From: Massilia sp. Se16.2.3
GTDB lineage: Bacteria; Pseudomonadota; Gammaproteobacteria; Burkholderiales; Burkholderiaceae_D
Reading direction: 5' to 3'
Length of the DNA: 64,000 nucleotides
Assembly: GCF_014171595.1 (NCBI RefSeq)
Contig: NZ_CP050451.1
Location: 4,464,001 to 4,528,000, forward strand
The position numbers and the translations under genes are program-made. Shown here piece after piece: positions 47,941-58,044 of the stretch. Every line of letters starts with the position of its first letter. Position 1 is the stretch's first letter. Under the pieces are notes generated by a model. The model was not told where the DNA came from and made no database searches. It worked only from the letters and a program-made list of their open reading frames with translations.

Positions 47941-50147
47941 CTAGCGCTCCCCGGCAAGACCGGCCAGCACGCGTACCAGCTGCTCGATGTCGTAGGGTTT
48001 GGCGAGGATCTGCACGCCGGGCAGCGCCACTTGCCGCTCGGTATAGCCCGTCGCCAGCAGCACCGGCAGGCCGGACCAGCGCCGCCTGACGATGCCGGCC
48101 AGGTCGATGCCGCTGACCTTGCCGGGCATGACGACGTCGGAAAAGACGATGTCGAACGTGGCCCCTCCTTCCAGCCGCGCCAGCGCTTCTTCGCCATTGA
48201 CGGCGATCTGCACGTCGAACCCGGCCTGGCGCAGCCCCTCGGCTACCGCCTCGCGTACCGGGGCATCGTCCTCCACGAACAGCAGCCTGCCGCAGGCCTG
48301 CCCCAGCCCGGTGCCGGCTGCCGGCAGCTGGACAGGCGCGGCCGCCGCGGCGGCGCGGCAGGTAGATATGCACGCGCGTGCCCGCGCCGGGCGCGCTGTC
48401 GAGCAGCAGCAGGCCGCGCGCCTGGGCGGCAAAAGCATAGGCTTGCGGCAGGCCCAGGCCGGTCCCCTCGCCCGGCGCCTTGGTGGTGAAGAAGGGGTCG
48501 AGCGCGTGTGCCAGCACCTGCGCGTCCATGCCCCGCCCTTCGTCGCCCACCGTCAGGTGCAGGTAATCGCCGGGGCCAGGCCCTGCAGCGGCGCGTCCAG
48601 CCTGAGCTTGCGCGCCTCGATGCGCAGCACGCCACCGGCCGGCATGGCGTCGCGCGCATTGATGGCCAGGTTCAGCAGCGCCAGGTCGAACTGCAGCGGC
48701 TCCACCGTCACCGGCCACAGGTCCGGGTCGAAGGCGGTGTCGATGCGGACCGTTTCGCCCACGCCGCCCCGGATCAGCTGCAGCGCGCTTTCCAGTTGCG
48801 CCTGCGCATCCACCGTCACCAGGCGGCCTTCCTGCACCCGCCCGAAGGAGCCGAGCTGGCCGGTGAGCGTGGTGGCGCGGGCGACGGTGCGCTTGCAGGT
48901 GTCGATCAGCCCTTGCAGCTTCGTTTCCTTTGCCGTCATGCCGGCCAGCTGCAGCGCCGTGGTCAGGGGTTTGCAGCAGGTTGTTGAATTCGTGGGCGAT
49001 GCCCGCCGTCAGGGCCCCAGCGATTCGAGCCGCTGGCTGCGCAGCAGCGCTCCCTGCGCCTGCTCGGTGGCATGGATCGCCTCGCGCACGCGCAGCTCGA
49101 GTTCGCGCTTCGACCGGCGGATCTGCTTGCTCGCCTCGGCCATGCGCCAGGCCACGTTGTCGACCTCGGACAAGCCGTGGGCGCGGTAGCTGATCTCTTC
49201 GCCATTGCCGAGGCGGTCGGCGCAGCGTCCCGGTATTCGATCGGCGCCACCGCGCGCCGGGCGAACCAGCTGCCGGCCGCCACCGCCATCACCAGCAGTA
49301 CCGTCATGATGGCGGCCAGCAGCGCGGCCGCCTCCAGCGGCACGCGCCGGATCTCGGCTGTCGGCAGGCTGATCAGGACCTTCCAGCCGATGTCCGGCAC
49401 GCTGTTGACGATCGCCCGCACCGGGATGCCCTCGAGCGTGCGGCTGGTGAAGACCAGTTCGCCATCAAGCTTGCCGATGCGCTCCCGGGTCTCCGCGCGC
49501 AGCAGGGTTCCGATGAACCTGTCCGCTTCGCGCGAGCGGGCCGCGACGCGGCCATTGCGGTCGACCACCGAAGCGATCCAGATCGACGGGAATTTCTGGC
49601 GCGCGAGCAGCTCCTGGAGGATGCCCACATGCAGGCCCAGCACCAGGTGATAGCGCAGTACGCCGTCCTGGCGCACGGGAACCTGCATGGTGAAATCGTA
49701 GCGCTTGAGCGGCGGCGCATAAAAGATATCGGATACCAGCGTGCGCTCGGCGCCGTAGCGCTGCATCAGCGCGGGCAGGTTCGACGGATCGCGTCCGGCC
49801 AGGGGCGCGCCGGGCGGGCGCAGGGTGTGCAGCATGAGCTTGCCCGTGCTGTCGTACAGGGCCACGACCGCATGCATGTTGTCGGCGGCGCGGCGGGCAT
49901 GGTCGTAGAACTCGTCCAGGTCGCCCTCGGCCAGCGCCGGTGAGGCGGCAAGGGTGCGCAGGATGCCCTCCTGGTGCCGCATCTCGTTATCGACGAGTAA
50001 GGCAAAGGCCCGGCCTGTCTCGGCGATACCACGCTCCTGGTCCTTTTGTTGTTCAGTGTAGACATAGGCCACCGCCAGCGCGGCACCGATGAAAGACGGT
50101 ACCAGGATGGCAAGGACCAGGATCAGCAGCCGGTTACGGAATCGCAT
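47941..50147 (-). CDS. Hybrid histidine kinase with periplasmic sensor, frameshifted
   Basis: About 735 aa. Membrane segment 1 at residues 7-27 (LLILVLAILVPSFIGAALAV), a periplasmic Cache-like domain (VALYDSTGKLMLHTLRPPG, YHLVLGLHVGILQELLARQ), and membrane segment 2 (LLAAIMTVLLVMAVAAGSWF). Then a HisKA with IAHEFNN, an ATPase domain (NLAINARDAMPAGG, GTGLGLPQAYAF) and a receiver with phospho-Asp in DIVFSDVVMPGK. Breaks near 49225, 49015, 48970, 48570 and 48345 split it. The substrates of the sensor are unknown. Confidence 0.75.
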
Positions 50148-50477
50148 CGCAGGTTATTCCCTCCAGTAACAAATCTTTTGCGAACAGCTGTCTCGCCCCA
50201 TGCGCCCGGGCGGTGTCGAGCGCCACTGCACAGCCCAGCCACCCACGCCTTCCGACGGTCTCGCCAGGGCAATCTTGATGCCTTTGCCACGCTTGTTGTG
50301 TCTGTCGCACGACGCTTACCCGATCCGTTATTGATGTAGATAAGCATCTTCACCACACACAAAAATTTAGCTCTGGAATTGCCGATTCGGATATTGCCCT
50401 GAGCCATTGAGCTGCCTAGAATCAACTTATTCCTTCAAGCAATTCTGTCGCACCGGCAGGCACTTCCAGAGTCTCCC
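50148..50477. other. Intergenic, divergent promoters, no gene seen
   Basis: 330 bases between the divergent kinase and hydrolase genes. Lower GC than its surroundings in the middle, which fits promoter DNA. No repeat, hairpin or open frame that I can support. Confidence 0.5.
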
Positions 50478-51743
50478 ATGTTTAGAGTTCGCGTATCTGT
50501 TCGCAAGTTCACCACCGCCCTCCTCGCCAGCCTGGCGCTGCTGCCGGCGCTCGCCATCGAGCAGGAGCTGCAGCTCGACCACCGCATGAACGAGCACATC
50601 GTCCAGGTCCCGGCCGGCGACGACGGCCGTGCCATGCTCGAGACAACGGTGTTCCAGCCGAACGGCCCCGGCCCCTTCCCGCTGCTGATCATCAACCACG
50701 GCAAGGACCCGGGCCGCCCGAATGCCCAGCCGCGCGACCGCTTCTATTACATGGCGGCCGCCTTCGTGAAGCGCGGCTACGCCGTGATGGTGCCGATGCG
50801 CCAGGGCTTCGCCAACTCGACCGGCTATTACCGCGACCGCGGCTGCGACATGACCGCCAACGGCTACCTGCAGGCCGAGGACATCCGCTCGACGGTGGAC
50901 TACGCGCGCGGCCAGCGCTGGATCGATGCCGGGCACATCGTCGTCGCCGGCCAGTCCTACGGCGGCCTGGCGACGATGGCTCTGGGTACCGAGGAGCTGC
51001 CGGGCGTGCGCGGCCTGATCAACTTCGCCGGCGGCCTGCGCGACGACAGCGACCGCTGCGCCTGGCGCTCGGCGCTGGTGGCGGCCTTCGGCGAATACGG
51101 CGCCAAGAGCAAGGTGCCGAGCCTGTGGATGTACGGCGAGAACGATTCGCTGTTCGGCCCGGACCTGGCGAACCGCCTGCACGCCGCCTATGAGGGGCGC
51201 CGGCGGCCGCGCGCGCCTGGTCGAATTCCCGTCGTTCAAGCGCGATGCCCACGGCATGCTGGCCAGCCGCGACGGCGAGAAGATCTGGCTGAACGACACC
51301 ATGCGCTTCCTGAAGGGCGTCGGCATGCCGACCGAAGTGCTCTATAACGTGCCGCCGCCACCGCTGCCTGCGCGTACCGATTTCGCCCGCGTCGACGATG
51401 TCGAGGCCGTGCCCTTCCTGTCGGAAAACGGCCGCCGCGCCTATGCCGACTACCTGACCAAGATGACCCCGCGCGCTTTCGCCGTGTCCCCGAGCGGCGC
51501 CTGGACTGGGCCGAGGAGGGCGAGTCGCCGGAAGCGCGCGCGCTGGCCACCTGCTCGGCGAAAAGCACCGAGGCGTGCAAGCTGTATTCGGTCGACGATT
51601 ATGTGGTGTGGAATGGCAACCGTGTCGATGCTGCGGAGAAGGCCTCGATGACGGCCTCGATCGCGCCGCCGCCGGACGCGAATGCGCCGGGTGCCGTGGG
51701 TAGCACGGTACCGGCGCCGGCGGCCAGGCCGACGGCGCCCTGA
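50478..51743 (+). CDS. Exported dienelactone-hydrolase-like alpha/beta hydrolase, frameshifted
   Basis: About 420 aa. Signal-like N-terminus (KFTTALLASLALLPALA). The oxyanion region is LLIINHGKDPG, the nucleophile elbow GQSYGG, the acid in YGENDSLFGP, and the histidine in RDAHGM, all in the right order. Breaks near 51190 and 51505. The C-terminus after WNGNRVDAAEKA is a low-complexity Ala/Pro tail. Substrate unknown. Confidence 0.78.
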
Positions 51744-51758
51744 GCGCCACGCGCAGAC

Positions 51759-51809
51759 CAGCCGCGGCCGGAGCACCATGGCGGTGCGCCCGCCGCGGCC
51801 TTTTTTTTA
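51759..51809 (+). terminator. Terminator after hydrolase gene
   Basis: GCCGCGGCC / GGCCGCGGC stem with an inner GCACC / GGTGC stem, followed by eight T residues, starting about 20 bases after the stop. Confidence 0.85.
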
Positions 51810-51945
51810 GCGATTCGTTTTGAAAAGCCGCGTCGAACGCCGCCGCTGTTGCTTTCCTCCCGCCTGTCCCATACGCTCGACATTGCGCAAACCGGGCAGG
51901 CGCACCCGCTCCGACAATGAGGCAGTCGACCTCCCGGAGCCCGCG

Positions 51946-53133
51946 ATGCCGCCCCTGATTTGCCCCGTTTTCCGCGTTTTCCTTGCTGCGCTGGCATTCA
52001 TCCTGGCACTGCCGCCGGCCGCGCACGCCGCCAATAACGATCCCATCGTGCTCGTGCATGGCTTCCTCGGCTTCGGCCCCGACCAGTTTCCGGCCAGCGG
52101 CTTCCTGTACTGGGGCGGCTATGGCGACATCGCCGACCACCTGCGCCTTTACAAGGGACCGCATACGGTGCTCACCGCCACCGTCGGCGCGATCGCCTCG
52201 AACCGCGACCGCGCGGCCGAACTCTATGCCCAGATCAAGGGCGGCTGCGTCGACTATGGCCGCCGCCATGTGCTGGCGGACGAGGCGGCAAAGCCGGGCG
52301 CCGCCTGCTGGGCCGCCGACCCGGCCGACAACCCGCTCGGGCTGCCGCTGGCGCTGTATCCTGCCTGGGACGCGCGCCACCCGCTGCACATGATCGGCCA
52401 TAGCCAGGGCGGCACGACCATCCGCGCGTTGGTGGAACTCACGGAACATGGGGATGCCGAAGCGGGCGATGGCGAGCTCTATCGTGGCGGCAAGACCGGC
52501 TGGATTCGCAGCGTGACCACGCTGTCGGCGCCGCACAATGGCACCACGCTGCGCGACGCCGTGCTCGACATCCTGCCCGAGCTGCGCACGCCGCTGCGCG
52601 CCTTGTTCGAAGCCGACATGGCGAACTGGGAGCTGGCGCCGGACGGCGCCCGCAGCTTCAACGCCTGGGCGCGCACCTCGCCGCACGTGGTTTACTTTTC
52701 AGTGGGAACGCTGGCGACCGAAGCTGGCGCCTGGTGCTGCAACGGCACCGACCGCGCCATCGCGCCGGTCCAGACCTCGAACTACCAATATGCGCGCGCC
52801 GACATGATCCCCTACTTCAAGACCTATGCCGGCGAATGGATCGTGCCCTCGATGCGCCAGCACGGCATGGGAGGCTATACCCAGGGCGCGCCGGGCCGGG
52901 TACGGGTCGACAGCAGCTGGTTCGCCAACGACGGCGTCGTCAACACGGCAAGCATGCGCGCGCCGAACGGCCACCCGGTGCGCGACTACGACGGCACGGC
53001 CATCAAGGGCAGCTGGAATTTCCTCGGCAACTACCCCGGCTACGACCACTTCGACATCCTGAACTGGCCGAACAAGGGGCCGTCGGCCGATCCGGTCTAC
53101 GAGCGCATCAGCGACATCCTGTTCGCGCTGTAG
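51946..53133 (+). CDS. Secreted triacylglycerol lipase-like protein
   Basis: 395 aa from ATG 51946 after GGAG. Signal peptide RVFLAALAFILALPPAAHA. The oxyanion motif IVLVHGFLGFGPDQF and the nucleophile elbow MIGHSQGGTT are present. The later HFDILNW holds the likely catalytic histidine, and WFANDGVVNTASM matches the aspartate and metal-site region of family I.5/I.6 lipases (Geobacillus and Staphylococcus type). Probably secreted. Confidence 0.85.
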   Translation: MPPLICPVFRVFLAALAFILALPPAAHAANNDPIVLVHGFLGFGPDQFPASGFLYWGGYGDIADHLRLYKGPHTVLTATVGAIASNRDRAAELYAQIKGGCVDYGRRHVLADEAAKPGAACWAADPADNPLGLPLALYPAWDARHPLHMIGHSQGGTTIRALVELTEHGDAEAGDGELYRGGKTGWIRSVTTLSAPHNGTTLRDAVLDILPELRTPLRALFEADMANWELAPDGARSFNAWARTSPHVVYFSVGTLATEAGAWCCNGTDRAIAPVQTSNYQYARADMIPYFKTYAGEWIVPSMRQHGMGGYTQGAPGRVRVDSSWFANDGVVNTASMRAPNGHPVRDYDGTAIKGSWNFLGNYPGYDHFDILNWPNKGPSADPVYERISDILFAL

Positions 53134-53147
53134 CCGGTGCCGGACAA

Positions 53148-55055
53148 TCAGTTGGCGGTACGCAGCGCCCGTGCCAGGTCGGCCAGGCGGTAAGGCTTGC
53201 TGACGAAGACGTAATCTTTCAGGCAATCCTTGTCGAGCGCCAGTGCCGGCAGGGGATAGCCGGAAGCGAGAATGATCTTCACCTTCGGATAATGTTCGCG
53301 CGTGAAGCCCGCCAGCTCGATCCCATTCATACCGTTCGGCATGATGATGTCGGTGAACAGGATGTCGACGTCGCGGCTGGCCAGCAGGTCCATCGCCTCG
53401 GCGCCGTTCGACGCGGTGAGCACCTCGTAGCCCATGCTGATGTAGAGGGCGGCGGCCACGTCCATGAGGTCAGCCTCGTCCTCGACGATCAGTACCCGTT
53501 CGCTGCCATTGCGCTGCTCTTCCTCGTGGGAACTGGAGGGGGCGGGCAGGAAGATGCGCATCGTCGTGCCTTCGCCGGGCGCCGTGCCGATCACGATCTC
53601 GCCGCCCGACTGCTTGATGAAGCCGTAGACCTGGGACAGGCCCAGGCCCGTGCCCTTGCCTACTTCCTTCGTCGTGTAGAAAGGCTCGAAGGCACGCGCC
53701 GCCGTCTCAGCCGACATGCCGGTGCCGGTGTCGCTGACGATCACGCGTACATAGGCGCCCGGCGCCAGGCCGCGGACCTCGTTCTCCGCCAGCTCGACGT
53801 CGGCCGTTTCGATGCGCAGGTAGCCGCCTTCAGGCATGGCGTCGCGCGCGTTCACCACCAGGTTGAGCAGGGCCGACTCGAAGCGGGCGCTGTCGATGAC
53901 TGTGGAGCGCACGTCGGGGTCGAGGCGCACCTCGAAGTCGATGTCGGCGTTGACGGCGCGCCGCAGCACCGATTCGAAGCCCGAGATCAGGCGGTTGACG
54001 TTGCGCGTTTCGGGCTGCAGCGGCTGCTGGCGCGCGAAGGCCAGCAGTTGCTGGGTAAGCGTGGCGCCGCGGTCGATCGCGCGGCGCATGCTGTCGAAGG
54101 TCTTGGCGTCGGCGCCCTGGCCGCGCCCGAGCGCCAGCACCTCGAGGCCGCTCGCCAGTACCGACAGCAGGTTGTTGAAGTCGTGCGCGATGCCGCCGGT
54201 GAGCTGGCCGATCGATTCCATCTTCTGCGCACGGAACAGGGCCGCGTTGGCCTCGGCCAGGGCATCGGCGGCGGCCTTTTTCTCGGTCAGGTCGCGCGTG
54301 ATCTTGGCAAAGCCGATCAGTTCGCCCATGTCGTCGCGGATGGCGTCGATGATCACGTGGGCCCAGAAGCGCGTGCCGTCCTTGCGCAGGCGCCAGCCTT
54401 CGGCCTCGTAGCGGCCTTCGCGCTCGGCCGTGGCCAGGGCGTGGCCGGGCATGTTGATCTCGCGCTCTTCGGGCGTGTAGAACTGCGAAAAATGCGTGCC
54501 GACGATTTCCTGCTCGCGGTAGCCCTTGATCCGCTCGGCGCCCACGTTCCAGTTGCTCACCTCGCCCGTCGGCGAGAGCATGTAGATGGCGTAGTCGGTC
54601 ACGCCTTGCACCAGCAGGCGGAAGCGCTCCTCGCTGGCGCGCAGTTCCTGCTCGGCGCGGCGCTTGTCGGTGATGTCGCGCGTGATCTTGGCGTAGCCGA
54701 GCAGCGTGCCCTCTTCGTCGTAGATCGGGTCGATGACGACACTGGCCCAGAAGCGCGTTCCGTCCTGGCGCATGCGCCAGCCTTCGGCTTCGTACTTGCC
54801 GTCCTTGAGCGCGGTGGACAGCGCGCGTGCCGGCAGGCCGGTTGCCTGGTCCTCGGGCGTGTAGAAGCGCGAGAAATGCTTGCCGAGGATTTCCGGCGCG
54901 AGGTAACCCTTGAATCGCTGCGCGCCAGTGTTCCAGCTGCTGACGTTCCCTTCCGGGTCGAGCATGTAGATCGCGTAATCGCTGATACCCGCGATCAGGT
55001 ACTGGAAGCGCTGTGATTCGGTTAGTTTTTGCCTCCTGGCAATTTGCTTGGTCAT
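53148..55055 (-). CDS. PAS-PAS hybrid histidine kinase
   Basis: 635 aa, no membrane segment. Two tandem, closely similar PAS domains (SDYAIYMLDPEGNVSSWN and TDYAIYMLSPTGEVSNWN), each with the FYTPE block and a PAC tail ending KITRD. Phosphoacceptor His in TGGIAHDFNNLLSVL near residue 297. ATPase domain GKGTGLGLSQVYGF; receiver at about 520-635 with phospho-Asp in ILFTDIIMPNG. Soluble sensors of this type often respond to redox or light. Divergent from the phytochrome gene. Confidence 0.92.
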   Translation of the reverse strand: MTKQIARRQKLTESQRFQYLIAGISDYAIYMLDPEGNVSSWNTGAQRFKGYLAPEILGKHFSRFYTPEDQATGLPARALSTALKDGKYEAEGWRMRQDGTRFWASVVIDPIYDEEGTLLGYAKITRDITDKRRAEQELRASEERFRLLVQGVTDYAIYMLSPTGEVSNWNVGAERIKGYREQEIVGTHFSQFYTPEEREINMPGHALATAEREGRYEAEGWRLRKDGTRFWAHVIIDAIRDDMGELIGFAKITRDLTEKKAAADALAEANAALFRAQKMESIGQLTGGIAHDFNNLLSVLASGLEVLALGRGQGADAKTFDSMRRAIDRGATLTQQLLAFARQQPLQPETRNVNRLISGFESVLRRAVNADIDFEVRLDPDVRSTVIDSARFESALLNLVVNARDAMPEGGYLRIETADVELAENEVRGLAPGAYVRVIVSDTGTGMSAETAARAFEPFYTTKEVGKGTGLGLSQVYGFIKQSGGEIVIGTAPGEGTTMRIFLPAPSSSHEEEQRNGSERVLIVEDEADLMDVAAALYISMGYEVLTASNGAEAMDLLASRDVDILFTDIIMPNGMNGIELAGFTREHYPKVKIILASGYPLPALALDKDCLKDYVFVSKPYRLADLARALRTAN

Positions 55056-55304
55056 GGGCGGCGAGCGCTATCGTCCGTGTCGTGAAGCGCACCATCATAC
55101 CTCCATTTCGTTTCCTGCTGCCACGCACAGTTCACAATGTAGATAAAGTGTTTACACACTCGTCAAGCACCGATCCGCCCAAAAAATTAACGATTCGTCA
55201 CATGGTGCTGTTGCCCCTGCCTGGCCTTGTCTCTTCGCCGCAAGCGCATGTCTTTCAGGCTAGAATAGCGGCTTTGTCACCCCCGCCGTGCCTGCTTGCG
55301 CCTC

Positions 55305-57557
55305 ATGACCCCAGCCCCTCTCGCACCGCTCGACCTGTCCGCTTGCGGCAGTGAACCCATCCGCATTCCCGGCAGCATCCAGCCACATGGTTTCCTGCTG
55401 GCCTTATCCAGCGACTTGCGCATCGTGCAGGCCAGCGCCAACCTGGCGCACTGGACGGGTGTCGAAGCCGAAGCGGCGCTTGGCCGCGGCCTGGACAGCG
55501 CCATCGGCGCCACGGCAAGCGAGCGCCTGGCGAGCGAACTGGGCAAGGAACTGGGCAACCGCCCGCTCTACCTTGGTACGGTCACGGTATCGAACGGCAA
55601 GCACTTCGACGTGCTGGGCCATGCCTGGGACCGCCTGCTGCTCATCGAATTCGAAGCGGTCGACCGCGCCGGCCCGGCCGACTTCCGCCACCTGTATCCG
55701 CTGCTGGGCGACTTCCTGCTCAGGGTCAACGAGGCGCCGTCGGTCGAGTTGATGGCGGAACTCGCGGCGCAGCAGGTGCGCGCCGTGACCGGCTTCGGCC
55801 GTGTCATGGTCTACCAGTTCGACCGCGACGGCCATGGCCACGTGATGGCCGAATCGAAGCAGGACGACTACCACTCCTATCTTGGCCAACGCTTTCCGGG
55901 TTCCGACATCCCCGCCCAGGCACGCGAGCTGTATGCGCTGTCGCGCATCCGCCTGATCCAGGACGCCCACTACGTGCCGGCGCCGCTGCTGCCGGAACTG
56001 AACCCGCTGACGGGCGGGCGCACCGACCTGTCGTTCGCGGCGCTGCGCAGCGTCTCGCCGGTACACCTGCAGTACATGCGCAACATGGGCACCCTGGCCT
56101 CGATGTCGGTCTCGCTGATGGTCAAGGGCAAGCTGTGGGGACTGATTTCCTGCCATAACGAGGAGCCCTGCCCGCTGTCGTTCGAAAAGCGCACCGCCTG
56201 TGAACAGCTGGGCCAGGTGCTGGCGCTGTGCATCGAGTCGCGCGAGGATGCGAGCGAATTGCAGTTCCGCCTCGAGGTGCGGCGCATGATGGTGACCATG
56301 CTGGGCAACCTGACCAAGGGCGCCGACGTCGTCGAGAACATGAGCGGCGTCTTTCCCGAGCTGCTGCGCTTTGCGCGTGCGGGCGGCGTCGCCATCGTCG
56401 CCGACGAGCGCGTGCTGACCTATGGCGACACGCCCGAACCGCACGCGATCGACGCCCTGGTCGGCTGGCTCGAACAGCAGGGCCATGGCGACGAAGTCTT
56501 TCATACCGACCAGCTCTCAAGCCTGTATCCGGGCGCGGATGACATCAAGCGCAACGCCAGTGGCCTCCTGGCCATGCCGATCTCGCGCGTGCACAAGCAC
56601 TATCTGCTGTGGTTCCGGCCGGAGCTGGTGCACACCATCGAATGGGCCGGCAATCCGCATGAGAAGGCCTCGCGCGGGGAAGCCGTCCGGGGCGCGCCAA
56701 CGCAACTGAGCCCGCGTACCAGCTTCGCTACCTGGCGCGAGGAAATCCATGGCGTCAGCCTGCCCTGGCACGTTGGCGAAATCGAGCTGACCGCCGAATT
56801 TCGCAGCGCCCTGCTCGGCATCGCCCTCGAGCGCGCCGAGCAGATGGCGGAACTGGCCGAGGAACTCGGCCGCGCCAACAAGGAACTCGAGGCGTTTTCG
56901 TATTCCGTATCGCACGACCTGCGCGCGCCCCTGCGCCACATCGTCGGATTTTCCGACCTGCTGCTCGAGTCCGCGGGCAGCGAGGACAGCGCGATGCGCC
57001 AGCGCTTCCTCACCAACATCAAGGAATCGGCGCGCCTGGCCGGCAAGCTGGTGGACGACCTGCTGAGCTTTTCGCAGATGGGCCGCGCGGCCCTGCGTCC
57101 GGTCGACGTCGACATGAGCAGGCTGGTCGCGTCCTGCGTCGACAAGCTGGGCATGGATGTCCAGGGCCGCAACATCGAGTGGGAGCTCCCAAGCCTGCCG
57201 CGCGTCACCGCCGACCCGACCTTCCTGCACCTGGCCGTGTTCAACCTGTTGTCGAACGCGGTGAAGTTCACCGGCGGACGCGACCCGGCGCGCATCCGCG
57301 TCTGGGCCGAACAGGACGAACGCGAAACCGTGTTCCACGTGGCCGACAACGGCGCCGGCTTCAACATGGACTATGTGCACAAGCTGTTCGGCGTGTTCCA
57401 GCGCCTGCATCGCATGGAAGACTTCCAGGGCACGGGCATCGGCCTGGCCAACGTGCGCCGCATCATCGAACGCCATGGCGGTCGTGCGTGGGCCGAATCC
57501 ACGCTCGGCCAGGGCGCCGTTTTTTCCTTCAGTATCCCGCGAAAACTCGCACTTTAA
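55305..57557 (+). CDS. bphP: Bacteriophytochrome histidine kinase
   Basis: 750 aa from ATG 55305. Red/far-red sensor using biliverdin. The chromophore cysteine is Cys14 in SACGSEPIRIPGSIQPHG. The GAF domain has RFPGSDIPAQARELY and SPVHLQYMRNMG, and the PHY domain has the tongue-like WREEIHGVSLPWHVGEIE. Kinase: SHDLRAPLRHIVGF and GTGIGLANVRRIIERHGG. Followed 18 bases later by a single-domain response regulator. No haem oxygenase (bphO) gene is nearby. The ribosome site is weak. Confidence 0.95.
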   Translation: MTPAPLAPLDLSACGSEPIRIPGSIQPHGFLLALSSDLRIVQASANLAHWTGVEAEAALGRGLDSAIGATASERLASELGKELGNRPLYLGTVTVSNGKHFDVLGHAWDRLLLIEFEAVDRAGPADFRHLYPLLGDFLLRVNEAPSVELMAELAAQQVRAVTGFGRVMVYQFDRDGHGHVMAESKQDDYHSYLGQRFPGSDIPAQARELYALSRIRLIQDAHYVPAPLLPELNPLTGGRTDLSFAALRSVSPVHLQYMRNMGTLASMSVSLMVKGKLWGLISCHNEEPCPLSFEKRTACEQLGQVLALCIESREDASELQFRLEVRRMMVTMLGNLTKGADVVENMSGVFPELLRFARAGGVAIVADERVLTYGDTPEPHAIDALVGWLEQQGHGDEVFHTDQLSSLYPGADDIKRNASGLLAMPISRVHKHYLLWFRPELVHTIEWAGNPHEKASRGEAVRGAPTQLSPRTSFATWREEIHGVSLPWHVGEIELTAEFRSALLGIALERAEQMAELAEELGRANKELEAFSYSVSHDLRAPLRHIVGFSDLLLESAGSEDSAMRQRFLTNIKESARLAGKLVDDLLSFSQMGRAALRPVDVDMSRLVASCVDKLGMDVQGRNIEWELPSLPRVTADPTFLHLAVFNLLSNAVKFTGGRDPARIRVWAEQDERETVFHVADNGAGFNMDYVHKLFGVFQRLHRMEDFQGTGIGLANVRRIIERHGGRAWAESTLGQGAVFSFSIPRKLAL

Positions 57558-57575
57558 CGGACAGCGAGACCAACC

Positions 57576-58031
57576 ATGCTAAAACCCATCCTGCTCGTCG
57601 AGGACAATCCGCACGACCTCGAACTGACCCTGGTGGCCCTGGCCAGGAGCCAGCTCGCCAACGAAGTCGTGGTGGTGCGCGACGGTGCCGAGGCGCTCGA
57701 TTACCTGCTGCGACGCGGCGAATTCGCCGGGCGCCCGGAAGGCAATCCGGCCGTCACCCTGCTCGACCTGAAACTGCCGAAAGTCGACGGCCTGGAAGTG
57801 CTGGCGAAGATCCGCGAGACGGCCAGCATGAAGAGCATGCCGGTAGTGATGCTGACTTCGTCGAAAGAGGAACAGGACCTGATCCGCAGCTACGAACTGG
57901 GCGTGAATGCCTATGTCGTCAAGCCGGTGGATTTCAAGGAGTTCGTACGCGCGATCGCCGATCTCGGCATCTTCTGGGCGGTGCTCAACGAACCGCCACC
58001 GGGTTCGCACCGCTACGTACCGCCGGCCTGA
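57576..58031 (+). CDS. Single-domain response regulator (phytochrome partner)
   Basis: 151 aa receiver only. Acidic pair in LLVEDNPHDLEL, phospho-Asp in VTLLDLKLPKVDG, Thr/Ser in VMLTSSKEE, Lys in YVVKPVDF. Of the Rcp1 type commonly found next to bacteriophytochromes; no output domain, so it probably works by protein contacts or a phosphorelay. Confidence 0.93.
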   Translation: MLKPILLVEDNPHDLELTLVALARSQLANEVVVVRDGAEALDYLLRRGEFAGRPEGNPAVTLLDLKLPKVDGLEVLAKIRETASMKSMPVVMLTSSKEEQDLIRSYELGVNAYVVKPVDFKEFVRAIADLGIFWAVLNEPPPGSHRYVPPA

Positions 58032-58044
58032 GCCGGCCGGCGAT

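Noticed and set aside
52734..55016. 760-codon plus-strand open frame over the lipase end and the PAS kinase
   Set aside because: Antisense shadow of the PAS-PAS kinase; no start context and composition typical of reverse-strand GC-rich frames.
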